Counted from the first letter of the stretch, positions 5,522-13,675 are shown. The stretch is DNA of 13,789 bases from UMGS1484 sp045593325 (GCA_045593325.1 JAZNWL010000052.1:1-13789); one strand, 5' to 3'. The notes: generated from the letters alone by a model not told the origin. Numbers and translations are program-made.

Positions 5522-6976
5522 TTATTTTTTCAGACTGGCGCCCTTCCAAGTGGCAGGGAGAATGAGTACCAACATGGGGAAAATTTCCAAACGGCCAATT
5601 AACATACATGCCGAGAGCACCAATTTACTAAGCTGTGAAAAATCAGCGTAGTTGCCGGTTGGCCCTGAAATATCCCCTAAGGCAGGACCAATGTTACTAA
5701 TACAGGCGATTACCGAAGTAACAATGGTGGTAAAATCAAAGCCGTCCAAAGCGATAATTAACCCTGCGCCAAAGGTAATGGCGGCGTATAATCCCGTAAA
5801 CACAAAGGTGTTGGTAACGGTGGATTCGGGAATGGCTTTTCCGTCCATTCTAAGGGTGCTAACCCGTTTGGGGGAAATCATTCGGCGAATTTCACGGGCA
5901 ATGCCTTTGCATAATATAACCGCCCGCGAGCATTTAATACCACCCCCGGTGGAGCCGGCAGAAGCACCGATAATCATAGCAAGCACCAAAATCAGTTTAC
6001 TGAAGGTTGGCCACAAATTGAAATCGTCCGAAGAAAACCCTGTGGTACTCATAATGGTTACCAGGTTAAAGGATGCGTGCCGCAAAGCGGTGCCGACCGA
6101 TTGATAAATGGAATATACGTTCACGGTAATTACAGTAATAAAAATCACAATTGCAGAAATGTAAAATTTAAATTCTGTGTTTTTAAACACCTTTTTGATT
6201 TGACCGGTTAACAGCAGGAAAAAAACCGAAAAATTAATACCGTATAACACTGTAAAAATTGTTATAATAATTTCAGCGGCTAGGTTATTATACCCTGCAA
6301 TGCTGTTGTTTAACACTGAAAACCCACCGGTACCTGCCGTGGCAAAGGAGGTTACCACACTGTCGTACAAAGGCATATCTGCCAAATACAGGCAAAGAAT
6401 TTGTAAAACCGTAATGCCTGCGTAAATTATATACAAAATTTTAGAGGAGGTGGAAATGCGGGAGGTGAGCTTTTCGCAGGTGGGACCGGGACTTTCAGCC
6501 GCCATTAGGTTTTGTGCCCGTTCCCCAATGGAAGGGAACAAAGCAAGCGCAAGCACCAAAATCCCCATACCGCCCAGCCAGTGGGTAGAGCTGCGCCAGA
6601 ACAAAATGCCTTTGGGTAAGCTTTCAATTTCCCGCAAAACCGAAGCCCCTGTGGTGGTAAATCCCGAAACCGACTCAAATAAACAGTCAATAAACGTGCC
6701 GAATCCGCCGTTCAAATAAAACGGCACTGCGCCAAACAGGGACATGGTGATCCAGATCAGCGCTACGCAAACCAACCCATCCCTTGCGGAAAAAATGGTG
6801 TTTTTCACCTTCATAAAGAAAAAAGGCAGAGCAATTATCAGCATGCCTACAATGGGTATGACAAAGGGCACGACGGTTTCTCTATAGTATAGGGAAACCA
6901 CCAGAGCCATGAGCATATATACCCCTTGAATACACAAAATTTTACTGAGGGTTTTTAAAATAAGTTTAATATTCAT
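5522..6976 (-). CDS. trkH: Trk/Ktr-type potassium transporter membrane subunit TrkH
   Basis: 484 residues, highly hydrophobic. Built as four membrane-pore-membrane repeats, each contributing a filter segment: TTTG (107-110), GTGGFS (215-220), STTGFSS (310-316) and NIGPAL (428-433). Other family signatures are HWLGGMG (132-138) and ASAGSTGGGIK (338-348, intramembrane loop region). It conducts K+ (sometimes Na+) into the cell and needs a cytosolic RCK partner, presumably the TrkA at 323-1678. The 484-residue length matches TrkH rather than the shorter KtrB. The start at 6976 is preceded by AGAGA, a weak SD; the next upstream ATG runs into a stop immediately. No clear terminator lies between it and the pckG promoter, so some read-through into pckG is possible. 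Confidence 0.94.
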   Translation of the reverse strand: MNIKLILKTLSKILCIQGVYMLMALVVSLYYRETVVPFVIPIVGMLIIALPFFFMKVKNTIFSARDGLVCVALIWITMSLFGAVPFYLNGGFGTFIDCLFESVSGFTTTGASVLREIESLPKGILFWRSSTHWLGGMGILVLALALFPSIGERAQNLMAAESPGPTCEKLTSRISTSSKILYIIYAGITVLQILCLYLADMPLYDSVVTSFATAGTGGFSVLNNSIAGYNNLAAEIIITIFTVLYGINFSVFFLLLTGQIKKVFKNTEFKFYISAIVIFITVITVNVYSIYQSVGTALRHASFNLVTIMSTTGFSSDDFNLWPTFSKLILVLAMIIGASAGSTGGGIKCSRAVILCKGIAREIRRMISPKRVSTLRMDGKAIPESTVTNTFVFTGLYAAITFGAGLIIALDGFDFTTIVTSVIACISNIGPALGDISGPTGNYADFSQLSKLVLSACMLIGRLEIFPMLVLILPATWKGASLKK

Positions 6977-7011
6977 ACCATTGATCTCTTTTTCTCGATA
7001 AAATTATAGTT

Positions 7012-7040
7012 ATTATACATCAATCCTTTAAAAAGTACAA
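7012..7040 (-). promoter_or_regulatory. Sigma-A promoter of trkH
   Basis: On the minus strand: TTGTAC (7040-7035), 17 bases, TATAAT (7017-7012), a consensus -10. Expected start near 7005. It is arranged back to back with the promoter of the plus-strand lipoprotein gene (7083-7111), 43 bases apart. Confidence 0.75.
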
Positions 7041-7082
7041 TATCCATTTCCCAATTTGTGGCAGGGTTTTTGAGAATTAACA

Positions 7083-7111
7083 TTGATTTTACCCCGGGAA
7101 AATGGTACACT
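7083..7111 (+). promoter_or_regulatory. Promoter of the OppA-like lipoprotein gene
   Basis: TTGATT (7083-7088), 17 bases, TACACT (7106-7111), with TGG before the -10 box giving an extended -10. Transcription would start near 7118, with a leader of about 25 bases. Confidence 0.6.
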
Positions 7112-7144
7112 ATATGAAGAATACCGAAAAACGGAGTGAAGGTC

Positions 7145-8722
7145 TTGAAAAAATTGATTTCCTTTGTTCTTCTTTTTGCTTTTGTTTTTAGCTTGTCCGC
7201 TTGCGGGGGCGAAAACGGAGAACATGTGATATATTTTCAAGGGGAAACGGTTCCCAAAAACATTGACCCCTTGTTGGCATCCACCCAAAGTGAACGCATG
7301 GTAATGGAAAATATTTACGAAAGCCTGTTCCGGATTGACGAAAATGGGCAGGTAATCAACGGTTGTGCTTTGGGATATGAATTTTCTTCCGACGGTAAAA
7401 CCTGCACCGTTACGTTACAAGAGGGATTAACCTGGTCGGACGGTCAATCCATTACCCCTGCCGATTTTATTTTCGGGTTGCAACGGGCGGTTTCTCCTGA
7501 AACCAAAGCCGCCTGTGCAGGTCAACTGTCCTGTATTGCGGGGGCTTCGGCGATTTTGCAAGGAAAACGAGCGGCAGATACTCTTGGGGTTTCTGCTTCG
7601 GGGGATCATACCCTGGTGTTTCAACTGGTGGGCAAAGGGGAAGCTTTGTTGGCTGCCCTGGCAGGCCCCGGGGGGATTCCTTGTAACCAAACCTTTTTTG
7701 AAAATTGTAAAGGCCGTTACGGTACCGCAAGAGAATACGTTCTTTCCAACGGGCTGTTTCAGGTGAAGGGCTGGTCACGGGAAGACCCGGATATTTTTGT
7801 TCGCCTGATTCGTTCGGAGAATCATCGTAACGCTCAAAGTGTTGGTCCTTCGGGGATTTATCTTACCTTCGGTTCGGCCCAGGACGGTTTTTCCTTGCTC
7901 CAGGAGAATAAGTTGGACGGCACCCTGATTACAGGGGATATGGTGGAAGAAGCCACCGAAAAAGGTATGACCCTGCTTACCCATTACAGCCAGACTTACG
8001 GTTTGATTCTCAACACCAAAGGAAGGGAAGAAATGAAAAACGTGTCCCTGCGGAAAGCCCTGGTGGGGGCTGTGGACAGAGAGGTTCTGGCGGGATATCT
8101 GCCCCTTTCCTATGAAAAAACAGGGAGCGTGGTTTTGCCTGAAACCTATTACGGAACCCAGCCTTATTCTATGGAAATTTCCTTTGTGGATTCCTTAAAA
8201 GAACAAACCGCCCAAAATTTCCAAAAAGCCGTCAAGGAATTGGGAGCAGACGCTCTGCAAGATTTTGAACTTTGGTACGTGGAAAACCCCGGTACCCGTT
8301 CGGCTATTGACTATATGGTTCAGTGCTGGCAAAAGGAATTTGGGCTGTACGTCACCCTGAAAGCGGTATCCCAAAGTGAGTTGTGGTATGGTCTTAGTCA
8401 GGGGTATTGCCACATGGGTGTTGGCAGACTTTCCCAGCAAGGGAGCAGTTCTTTGGAAATGTTGCAGGAATTTGCCTTTGCGGGAGAAAACAATGCCAAT
8501 GGTTTTACCAATAAAATCTATGATTCTTTGTTAAAAACCGCCGATACCAAAGGGGATTTGGCATCCCAACAACAATGCGAAGCCTATTTGTTGAATCAGG
8601 GCTACGTGATGCCCTTGTATACCACCAAAATCTTTTATGCCTTTGACAGTGGCATTACCGACGTAACGGTGGACAGTTACACCCACGCCCTTCGTTTAGA
8701 GAAGGCGGGAAAAATTCAGTGA
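7145..8722 (+). CDS. ABC transporter solute-binding lipoprotein, family 5 (OppA/DppA-like)
   Basis: 525 residues from a TTG start at 7145, chosen because GGAG (7133-7136) lies 8 bases upstream; the in-frame GTG at 7136 overlaps that SD site. Residues 1-20 are a lipoprotein signal (KK, Phe/Leu/Val-rich core, lipobox LSAC with Cys20 as the lipid anchor). The mature part has the family 5 layout: NIDPLLASTQSERMVMENIYESL near the start, where a family member senses an extended ligand, then LTWSDGQSITPADFIFGLQR (the usual 'W.DG.P.TA.DV.F' signature), and VSLRKALVGAVDRE later. Such proteins capture peptides, nickel or other solutes outside the membrane and hand them to an Opp/Dpp permease. No permease or ATPase gene adjoins it, so it is an orphan binding protein here. 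The ligand cannot be told. Confidence 0.88.
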   Translation: MKKLISFVLLFAFVFSLSACGGENGEHVIYFQGETVPKNIDPLLASTQSERMVMENIYESLFRIDENGQVINGCALGYEFSSDGKTCTVTLQEGLTWSDGQSITPADFIFGLQRAVSPETKAACAGQLSCIAGASAILQGKRAADTLGVSASGDHTLVFQLVGKGEALLAALAGPGGIPCNQTFFENCKGRYGTAREYVLSNGLFQVKGWSREDPDIFVRLIRSENHRNAQSVGPSGIYLTFGSAQDGFSLLQENKLDGTLITGDMVEEATEKGMTLLTHYSQTYGLILNTKGREEMKNVSLRKALVGAVDREVLAGYLPLSYEKTGSVVLPETYYGTQPYSMEISFVDSLKEQTAQNFQKAVKELGADALQDFELWYVENPGTRSAIDYMVQCWQKEFGLYVTLKAVSQSELWYGLSQGYCHMGVGRLSQQGSSSLEMLQEFAFAGENNANGFTNKIYDSLLKTADTKGDLASQQQCEAYLLNQGYVMPLYTTKIFYAFDSGITDVTVDSYTHALRLEKAGKIQ

Positions 8723-8788
8723 CAAGTGAATAAACCTTTTGTAAGGGGTGCATACTATCACTGACCAAACAAAAGGAGATGAAGTGTA

Positions 8789-9007
8789 ATGTTTATGGAT
8801 CGAATTGCCTTGATCCTTGTGATCATCGGCGCCTTAAACTGGGGCAGTATCGGGCTGTTTCAATTTGATTTGGTGGCATGGATCGGCGGCGGTCAAGACG
8901 CTGTCATCAGTAGAATTATTTATACTGTGGTGGCGCTGGCAGGGATTTGGTGTGTTTCCCTTCTGTTCCGGGAACGGGAAGAAATTGCCGACCGTTCGGA
9001 TGTATAA
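8789..9007 (+). CDS. DUF378-family small membrane protein
   Basis: 72 residues with two predicted membrane segments (about 5-30 and 41-61) and a charged C-terminal tail (REREEIADRSD). The sequence follows the DUF378 pattern: a hydrophobic start, GALNWGSIGLF, DLVAWIGG, then RIIYTVVALAGIW. Function of the family is unknown. A good SD site (AAAGGAG, about 10 bases before the ATG) is present. ATG 8795 is a possible alternative start. It lies 66 bases after the lipoprotein gene, with only a weak promoter candidate between, so it could be co-transcribed with it. A strong terminator follows. Confidence 0.88.
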   Translation: MFMDRIALILVIIGALNWGSIGLFQFDLVAWIGGGQDAVISRIIYTVVALAGIWCVSLLFREREEIADRSDV

Positions 9008-9012
9008 ACCAT

Positions 9013-9050
9013 AAAAAAGTTGAGGGAATTTATATTTCCTCAACTTTTTT
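9013..9050 (+). terminator. Rho-independent terminator after the DUF378 gene
   Basis: Thirteen perfect pairs (9013-9025 with 9038-9050; core GTTGAGG/CCTCAAC) with further pairing inside. It is flanked by A and T runs and starts 6 bases past the stop. Confidence 0.85.
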
Positions 9051-9052
9051 GT

Positions 9053-9080
9053 AGCAATTTGTTTTAAAATGGTGTATAAT
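9053..9080 (+). promoter_or_regulatory. Probable promoter of the DUF1015 gene
   Basis: A consensus TATAAT at 9075-9080 is clear. The -35 box is poor: TAGCAA with a 17-base spacer is the best fit and directly follows the terminator T run. Expected start near 9087, about 23 bases before the ATG. Confidence 0.5.
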
Positions 9081-9109
9081 AAATAAATCTTGAAGAATGA
9101 GGGTTACAT

Positions 9110-10285
9110 ATGAATGATTTTGTATTTCAATCGGCAGATATTTTATTGCCAAAAGAAAATTTTGAACAGTGGGCGGTAGTTGCTTGCGACCAATTCACTT
9201 CTCAACCTGAATATTGGCAGGAAGTGGAACAAATGGTGGGAGATGCCCCTTCCACTTTGCGCATCACCTTGCCGGAAGCCTATTTGGAAGATGGGGATAC
9301 CGATGCCCGTATTGCCAAAGTAAATGAAAATATGATTGCCTACCAAAATCAAGGGGTTTTGCAAACCTATGAAGATGCCATGATTTTGGTGCACCGCACC
9401 ACCGAAAGTGGTACCAGAAAAGGTCTTGTGGGCAAAATTAAACTTGCCGATTACGATTACAGAAAGGGGAGCAAGTGCCTCATTCGTGCCACCGAAGAAA
9501 CCGTGTTGGAACGCATCCCCCCCAGAGTAAATATCCGTAAAGACGCATCCCTTGAACTGCCTCATGTTCTCCTTTTGGTGGACGACCCGGAAAACACCAT
9601 ATTAAATGCCGCCAAAAAAGGCGACGTAGCTTACGATTTTGAACTGATGCAAAAGGGCGGCCACATTACCGGTTGGTTTGTGGAAAAAGGCGCACAGGAA
9701 AAGGTGCAACAAGCCATGGCGGATTTGGCAACAGGGGAAAATCCCTTGCTGTTCGTGGTGGGGGATGGGAACCATTCTCTTGCCACCGCCAAAGAATGTG
9801 CCGCACTCAACGGCAATGAAGAGAGTGGCTATGCCTTGGTGGAAATGGTAAACGTGCACGATGATTCCATTCAGTTTGAACCCATTTATCGGGTACTATT
9901 CGGGGTGGATGAACAAGATTTGCTTTCCAAACTCCAAGAAAAATTGGGTGCCGACGAGGGCCATAAATACACCGTCGTAACCCCAGCAGGGGAACAGGAA
10001 ATTACCCTTACCGCCAATGCTAAACTACCGGTTGCCACCTTGCAACCCTTCTTGGATGAATACTTAAAAGAAAACCCCAACGTGAAGATCGACTATATCC
10101 ACGGGGATGATATTGTTCGTAAACTTTGTAAAGAACAAGGAACCCTGGGTTTCATTTTTGAAGGTATGGGAAAAGACCAACTCTTTGATGCCGTTCGGCA
10201 AGACGGGTCACTGCCCCGTAAGACCTTCTCCATGGGTCACGCTCATGAGAAACGGTATTACGTCGAAGCCAGAAAAATTAAATAA
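9110..10285 (+). CDS. DUF1015-family protein
   Basis: 391 residues, soluble, no signal peptide. Recognised as DUF1015 (COG4198) from the N-terminal WAVVACDQFTSQPEYW and LPEAYLED, the middle stretch IRATEETVLERIPPR (125-139), and VVGDGNHSLATAKECA near 216-231, the family's most conserved loop. In many members that loop reads DGHHR; here it is GDGNHS, a variant I believe is common in Clostridia. Biochemical function of the family is not established; some members lie beside serine-biosynthesis genes, which is not the case here. The start ATG has GAGGG six bases upstream. It stands alone between its own promoter and a bidirectional terminator. Confidence 0.88.
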   Translation: MNDFVFQSADILLPKENFEQWAVVACDQFTSQPEYWQEVEQMVGDAPSTLRITLPEAYLEDGDTDARIAKVNENMIAYQNQGVLQTYEDAMILVHRTTESGTRKGLVGKIKLADYDYRKGSKCLIRATEETVLERIPPRVNIRKDASLELPHVLLLVDDPENTILNAAKKGDVAYDFELMQKGGHITGWFVEKGAQEKVQQAMADLATGENPLLFVVGDGNHSLATAKECAALNGNEESGYALVEMVNVHDDSIQFEPIYRVLFGVDEQDLLSKLQEKLGADEGHKYTVVTPAGEQEITLTANAKLPVATLQPFLDEYLKENPNVKIDYIHGDDIVRKLCKEQGTLGFIFEGMGKDQLFDAVRQDGSLPRKTFSMGHAHEKRYYVEARKIK

Positions 10286-10289
10286 AAAC

Positions 10290-10333
10290 ACAAAAAACGC
10301 CTGTGGATGTTGAAATCCACAGGCGTTTTTTGT
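10290..10333 (+). terminator. Bidirectional terminator between convergent genes
   Basis: A perfect 19-pair inverted repeat (10290-10308 with 10315-10333, loop of 6), with A6 and T6 tracts inside the arms. It ends the DUF1015 transcript on the plus strand and the CorC-like transcript on the minus strand. Its right arm touches the stop codon of the minus-strand gene. Confidence 0.9.
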
Positions 10334-11700
10334 TAATCGTCGTCTTCCTCTTCCTCGTCTTTTTCGGGAAGGGGGAGTTTTTCTACCCGTACTTTTTCAA
10401 TTCTTCGGTCTTCTACAGTGAGTACGGTGAATAAAATGTGGTTGACTTCCACACTGGGGGTTTCGTCTTCTCCGGGAATGTAACCCAGGTGGGAAATGAT
10501 CATCCCTGCCAGGGTATCGTAATCCCCTTCGGGAAGTTCACGGCCCAATTCGTCTTCCACTTCTTCCAAATCGGTTACACCGTCAATGGTGAACACGGTG
10601 TCGGAGAGTTGTTCAATGTCTTCATCCTCGTCGTCGTACTCATCCTGAATGTTCCCCAGAATGGATTCGATCAAGTCTTCCATGGTGACCAAACCGGCAG
10701 TTCCGCCGTATTCGTCCACTACAATGGCCATCTGCACGTGCTTTTCGGTCATTTCTTTGAACAAGTCCCCGCATTTTTTGGATTCGGGAACGTAGTATAC
10801 GCTACGCATTTTATCCGATGCGGTCATATCCGACGGGAAGGTTTTACCGGTATAAGGAAGTAGGTCCTTAGCATAAATTAAACCAACAATATTGTCCAGG
10901 TCGTCTTCATACACAGGAATACGGGAAAACCCTTCTTCCATGGCAAGGCGGGCAACTTCTTCCAGGGTGTCGGTTACTTCCACGGCGGTAATGTCGGTAC
11001 GGTGGGTCATGATTTCCTGGGCAGAAATATCGTCAAATTCAAAGATGTTGTTGATCATCTCTTTCTGACTTTCTTCAATTACCCCTTTTTCTTCCCCAAC
11101 GTCTACCATCATGCGGATTTCTTCTTCGGTAACCTCTTCGGGTTCTTCATGGGGGTTAATGCCCAGAAGCCGCAAGATCAAGTTGGTAGACAGGGTTAAA
11201 ACCCAAACGAAGGGTTTGGTAATTCCCCGAACAAATAATAAAATGCCAACCACCCCAAAGGAGATCTTTTCAGGGGCTTTCATGGCAAGGCGTTTGGGAA
11301 CCAATTCTCCCAAAACCAAAGTAAAATAGGACATAACTAAGGTAACAACAACCAAGGACAGGGTGCTGATCAACCCTGCGTTGTTTTTACCAAAGGTACC
11401 TAACGCACCAATCAAATAACTTCCAAATCGGTCAACAAAGGCTTGAGATGCCGAGGCAGATGCCAGGAACCCTGCCAGGGTAACACCGATTTGAATGGTG
11501 GATAAAAAGGAAGAGGGATTTTTGGTAAGTTTCAAAATCTTTTTGGCTTTTTTGTGGCCATCCTCCGCCATTTTTTTGATTTTGCTGTCGTTTAACGACA
11601 CCACCGCAATTTCACTCATGGCGAAAAAGGCGTTTACCAAAATCAAACACACCAGCAATATAATCTGCATCCATAAATTAGTAGGTCCGGGGTCGTCCAT
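10333..11700 (-). CDS. HlyC/CorC (CNNM-like) family membrane protein with CBS pair
   Basis: 455 residues. Order: DUF21/CNNM transmembrane domain (about 10-185, with FFAMSEIAVVSL at 25-36 and LGELVPKR at 130-137), a linker rich in Glu (HEEPEEVTEEEI), a CBS pair (about 226-283, EIMTHRTDITAV; about 293-350, IVVDEYGGTAGLVTMEDLIE), a CorC_HlyC domain (about 365-445), and an acidic tail of Glu/Asp. Relatives are linked to Mg2+ (and Co2+) transport or resistance, with nucleotide binding at the CBS pair; the old name hemolysin is misleading. I start at ATG 11700 (MDDPGP) because GGAGG lies 10 bases upstream; the longer frame to 11763 crosses a hairpin and the SD itself. It has its own promoter and ends at a bidirectional terminator. 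Confidence 0.93.
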   Translation of the reverse strand: MDDPGPTNLWMQIILLVCLILVNAFFAMSEIAVVSLNDSKIKKMAEDGHKKAKKILKLTKNPSSFLSTIQIGVTLAGFLASASASQAFVDRFGSYLIGALGTFGKNNAGLISTLSLVVVTLVMSYFTLVLGELVPKRLAMKAPEKISFGVVGILLFVRGITKPFVWVLTLSTNLILRLLGINPHEEPEEVTEEEIRMMVDVGEEKGVIEESQKEMINNIFEFDDISAQEIMTHRTDITAVEVTDTLEEVARLAMEEGFSRIPVYEDDLDNIVGLIYAKDLLPYTGKTFPSDMTASDKMRSVYYVPESKKCGDLFKEMTEKHVQMAIVVDEYGGTAGLVTMEDLIESILGNIQDEYDDEDEDIEQLSDTVFTIDGVTDLEEVEDELGRELPEGDYDTLAGMIISHLGYIPGEDETPSVEVNHILFTVLTVEDRRIEKVRVEKLPLPEKDEEEEDDD

Positions 11701-11721
11701 AAGGGCAATTCCTCCAAATAA

Positions 11722-11772
11722 TAAAAAATATAGACTATTGACAGGGTAGACCACCCATCTCAACAGTCTATA
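11722..11772 (-). promoter_or_regulatory. Terminator-like leader hairpin before the CorC-like gene
   Basis: An imperfect inverted repeat: TATAGACT/AGTCTATA (11729-11736 with 11765-11772), one mismatch, TTGA/TCAA (11738-11741 with 11760-11763), then GGGT/ACCC (11744-11747 with 11753-11756) around a 5-base loop. On the minus strand it is followed by six T and a T/A-rich stretch (11728-11716), then GGAGG. It can end read-through from tsaD, but it also follows directly on the -10 box of the downstream gene, so it forms the 5' end of that gene's own transcript. It is therefore either a plain terminator or an attenuator. Confidence 0.6.
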
Positions 11773-11801
11773 ATATTACAACAATTTTCCAAAAAAGTCA
11801 A
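11773..11801 (-). promoter_or_regulatory. Sigma-A promoter of the CorC-like gene
   Basis: On the minus strand: TTGACT (11801-11796), 17 bases, TAATAT (11778-11773). The start would be near 11766, inside the first arm of the hairpin at 11729-11772. It fits in the 45 bases between the tsaD stop and the hairpin. Confidence 0.7.
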
Positions 11802-11816
11802 GAGTCCAGGGGGAGT

Positions 11817-12824
11817 TTACCCTTCCTCAATGCTTTTGGTGGCGGTGGCATTTAAATCTTGCCCTGCAAAATGCCCGGCTTTGGCTTCGTAAAATGCCTG
11901 AACTCCCACCATGGCGGCGTTGTCCCCGCAGTAAGCCAAATCGGGTAGATATAACCTGTATCCCAATTTGTCACATTCTTCTTTCATACGACGGCGAAGA
12001 AGCGAATTGGCAGAAACACCCCCTGCCAGAGCAATGGTGGTGTATCCCAATTCTTCGGCGGCGCGGGTGGTTTTTTCGGTTAAGATCTCACAAACGTGAT
12101 ACCGCACCGAAGCCGCCAGATCAGGCACCGAATAGGTTTCCCCCTTTTGCTCACAGCGGTGAATGGTGTTGATAACGTGGGTCTTCAGCCCTGAAAAACT
12201 AAAGTCCAGGGGGCAACCTTCCACTTTGGGGTGGGGGAGTTTGTAGGCGGAAGGGTCTCCTTCGTTGGCGATTTTGTCCAGATGCACCCCACCGGGATAA
12301 CTCATACCCATGGCACGGGCAGATTTGTCAAAACATTCTCCCGCGGCATCGTCACGGGTTCTGCCGATGATGCGGAAATCGGTGTAATCCTTCACTTCCA
12401 CCAAATGGGTATGTCCCCCGGATACCACCAAGCATAAAAAAGGCGGCTTCAGGTCGGGGTTGGTGATGTAGTTGGCGGCAATGTGGGAGCGCAAATGGTG
12501 AACGGGAATCAAGGGTTTGCCCGCCGAAAACGCAAGACCCTTGGCAAAGTTTACCCCCACCAGCAAAGCGCCAATCAGTCCGGGATAAGCGGTGACCCCA
12601 ATGGCGTCAATCTCCTCCAGGGTGCAGTTTGCTTGAAGCAGGGCTTCTTTGGTCAAGGCAGAAATGGCTTCCGCATGGCGGCGGGAAGCGATTTCGGGAA
12701 CCACGCCCCCGTATAATTTATGTTCTTCCACTTGGGAAGCAATGCAGTTGGCAAGAACGGTTCGTTCTTCACAAACGGCAACGGCAGTTTCGTCACAAGA
12801 GGATTCTATGGCAAGAATTTTCAT
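11817..12824 (-). CDS. tsaD: tRNA N6-adenosine threonylcarbamoyltransferase TsaD
   Basis: 335 residues, the usual length. TsaD, with TsaB and TsaE, transfers the threonylcarbamoyl group from TC-AMP to A37 of ANN-decoding tRNAs (t6A). Signatures: ILAIESSCDETAVAV (3-17), VPEIASRRH (42-50), the metal-binding HxxxH of HHLRSH (His110, His114), SGGHTHLV (135-142), DDAAGECFDKSARAMG (158-173), and near the end GGVSANSLL and YCGDNAAMVG. I choose ATG 12824 (MKILAIE) because the SD site AAAGGA is 8 bases upstream; ATG 12833 overlaps that SD. The SD overlaps the coaX stop codon (TAAAGGA), so translation is probably coupled. tsaB and tsaE are not in this window. Confidence 0.96.
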   Translation of the reverse strand: MKILAIESSCDETAVAVCEERTVLANCIASQVEEHKLYGGVVPEIASRRHAEAISALTKEALLQANCTLEEIDAIGVTAYPGLIGALLVGVNFAKGLAFSAGKPLIPVHHLRSHIAANYITNPDLKPPFLCLVVSGGHTHLVEVKDYTDFRIIGRTRDDAAGECFDKSARAMGMSYPGGVHLDKIANEGDPSAYKLPHPKVEGCPLDFSFSGLKTHVINTIHRCEQKGETYSVPDLAASVRYHVCEILTEKTTRAAEELGYTTIALAGGVSANSLLRRRMKEECDKLGYRLYLPDLAYCGDNAAMVGVQAFYEAKAGHFAGQDLNATATKSIEEG

Positions 12825-12836
12825 GGATTTCATCCT

Positions 12837-13607
12837 TTATTTCTTTTGGTTTTTTTCAAATAGTACCCGCAAACCGTCCAACAGCAAATTGTCGTCTAAA
12901 ATCATTTCCCGTTTGCAGTAGGGAATCACTTCACTTGCCCGTCCCCCGGTGGCAACCAGGGTGGCACAAGCTTTAAGTTCCTGTTCAATGCGGTCGGCCA
13001 TGCCGTCCATCATAGAGGCGGTGCCGTAAATCAGCCCGGATTTCATGGCGCTGACGGTATTGGTGCCAATGACTTTATCGGGATTTTTCAAACTCACGTG
13101 GGGCAGTTGAGAGGTGCGGGAGGAAAGAGCGTCCAAAGAAATGCCAATGCCTGCGGCAATGGTGCCTCCCAAAAACTCTCCCTTTTCATTGAGGACCGTA
13201 ATGGTGGTGGCAGTACCTAAATCGTACACAATGCAAGGCATGGGGTATTTTGCCAAAGCCGCCACCGCACCGCAAACCAGGTCAGCCCCGGTTTGAGCGG
13301 GGTCGTCAATTTTAATGTTCAGCCCGGTTTTGATGCCCGAACCCACCACCAAAGGGGTTACTTTGGTTACCTTTTCCACCGCTCCCATCATGGCGGAGTT
13401 CAAACTGGGAACCACCGAACCTAAAATACTGCCGTGAATATCGGTAGGGTCAATGCTGTTTAAGGTCAATAAGGCGTGTAGATCCACCGCGTATTGGTCG
13501 CTGGTACGATTTCGGTCGGTTGCCAGACGGGCAGTGACCACCAGTTCTTTTTCTTTATAAATCCCAAGGGTGATACAGGTGTTTCCCATATCCATAACCA
13601 ACAGCAT
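12837..13607 (-). CDS. coaX: Type III pantothenate kinase CoaX
   Basis: 256 residues; phosphorylates pantothenate to 4'-phosphopantothenate with ATP, the first step of CoA synthesis. Type III enzymes need a monovalent cation and are not inhibited by CoA. Motifs of the ASKHA fold: DMGNT (6-10, phosphate binding), GAD (107-109, catalytic Asp109, here followed by Leu where many relatives have Arg), DLGTATTI (129-136), GGTIAAGIGIS (147-157), ATGGRAS near the C-terminus. Start ATG 13607 has AGGA 9 bases upstream. It is the first gene of a two-gene operon with tsaD, 12 bases apart. Confidence 0.95.
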   Translation of the reverse strand: MLLVMDMGNTCITLGIYKEKELVVTARLATDRNRTSDQYAVDLHALLTLNSIDPTDIHGSILGSVVPSLNSAMMGAVEKVTKVTPLVVGSGIKTGLNIKIDDPAQTGADLVCGAVAALAKYPMPCIVYDLGTATTITVLNEKGEFLGGTIAAGIGISLDALSSRTSQLPHVSLKNPDKVIGTNTVSAMKSGLIYGTASMMDGMADRIEQELKACATLVATGGRASEVIPYCKREMILDDNLLLDGLRVLFEKNQKK

Positions 13608-13636
13608 ATTGTCACATCCTAAACACGTTTTTTCTT

Positions 13637-13665
13637 ATTATATCCAAAAGAAGAACGAATTGCAA
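13637..13665 (-). promoter_or_regulatory. Sigma-A promoter of coaX-tsaD
   Basis: On the minus strand: TTGCAA (13665-13660), 17 bases, TATAAT (13642-13637). The start is expected near 13630, giving a leader of about 23 bases. Confidence 0.8.
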
Positions 13666-13675
13666 GAGAGAATAC

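Noticed and set aside
8716..8788. Promoter or terminator between the lipoprotein and DUF378 genes
   Set aside because: A 7-base inverted repeat (TCAGTGA/TCACTGA) with a 35-base loop has no T run, and the best -10 (CATACT) has no -35 worth naming. A sporulation-type promoter was considered, but its -10 does not match well enough.
11700..11773. M-box Mg2+ riboswitch before the CorC-like gene
   Set aside because: The leader is only about 65 bases, far shorter than an M-box, and its conserved segments are not seen.
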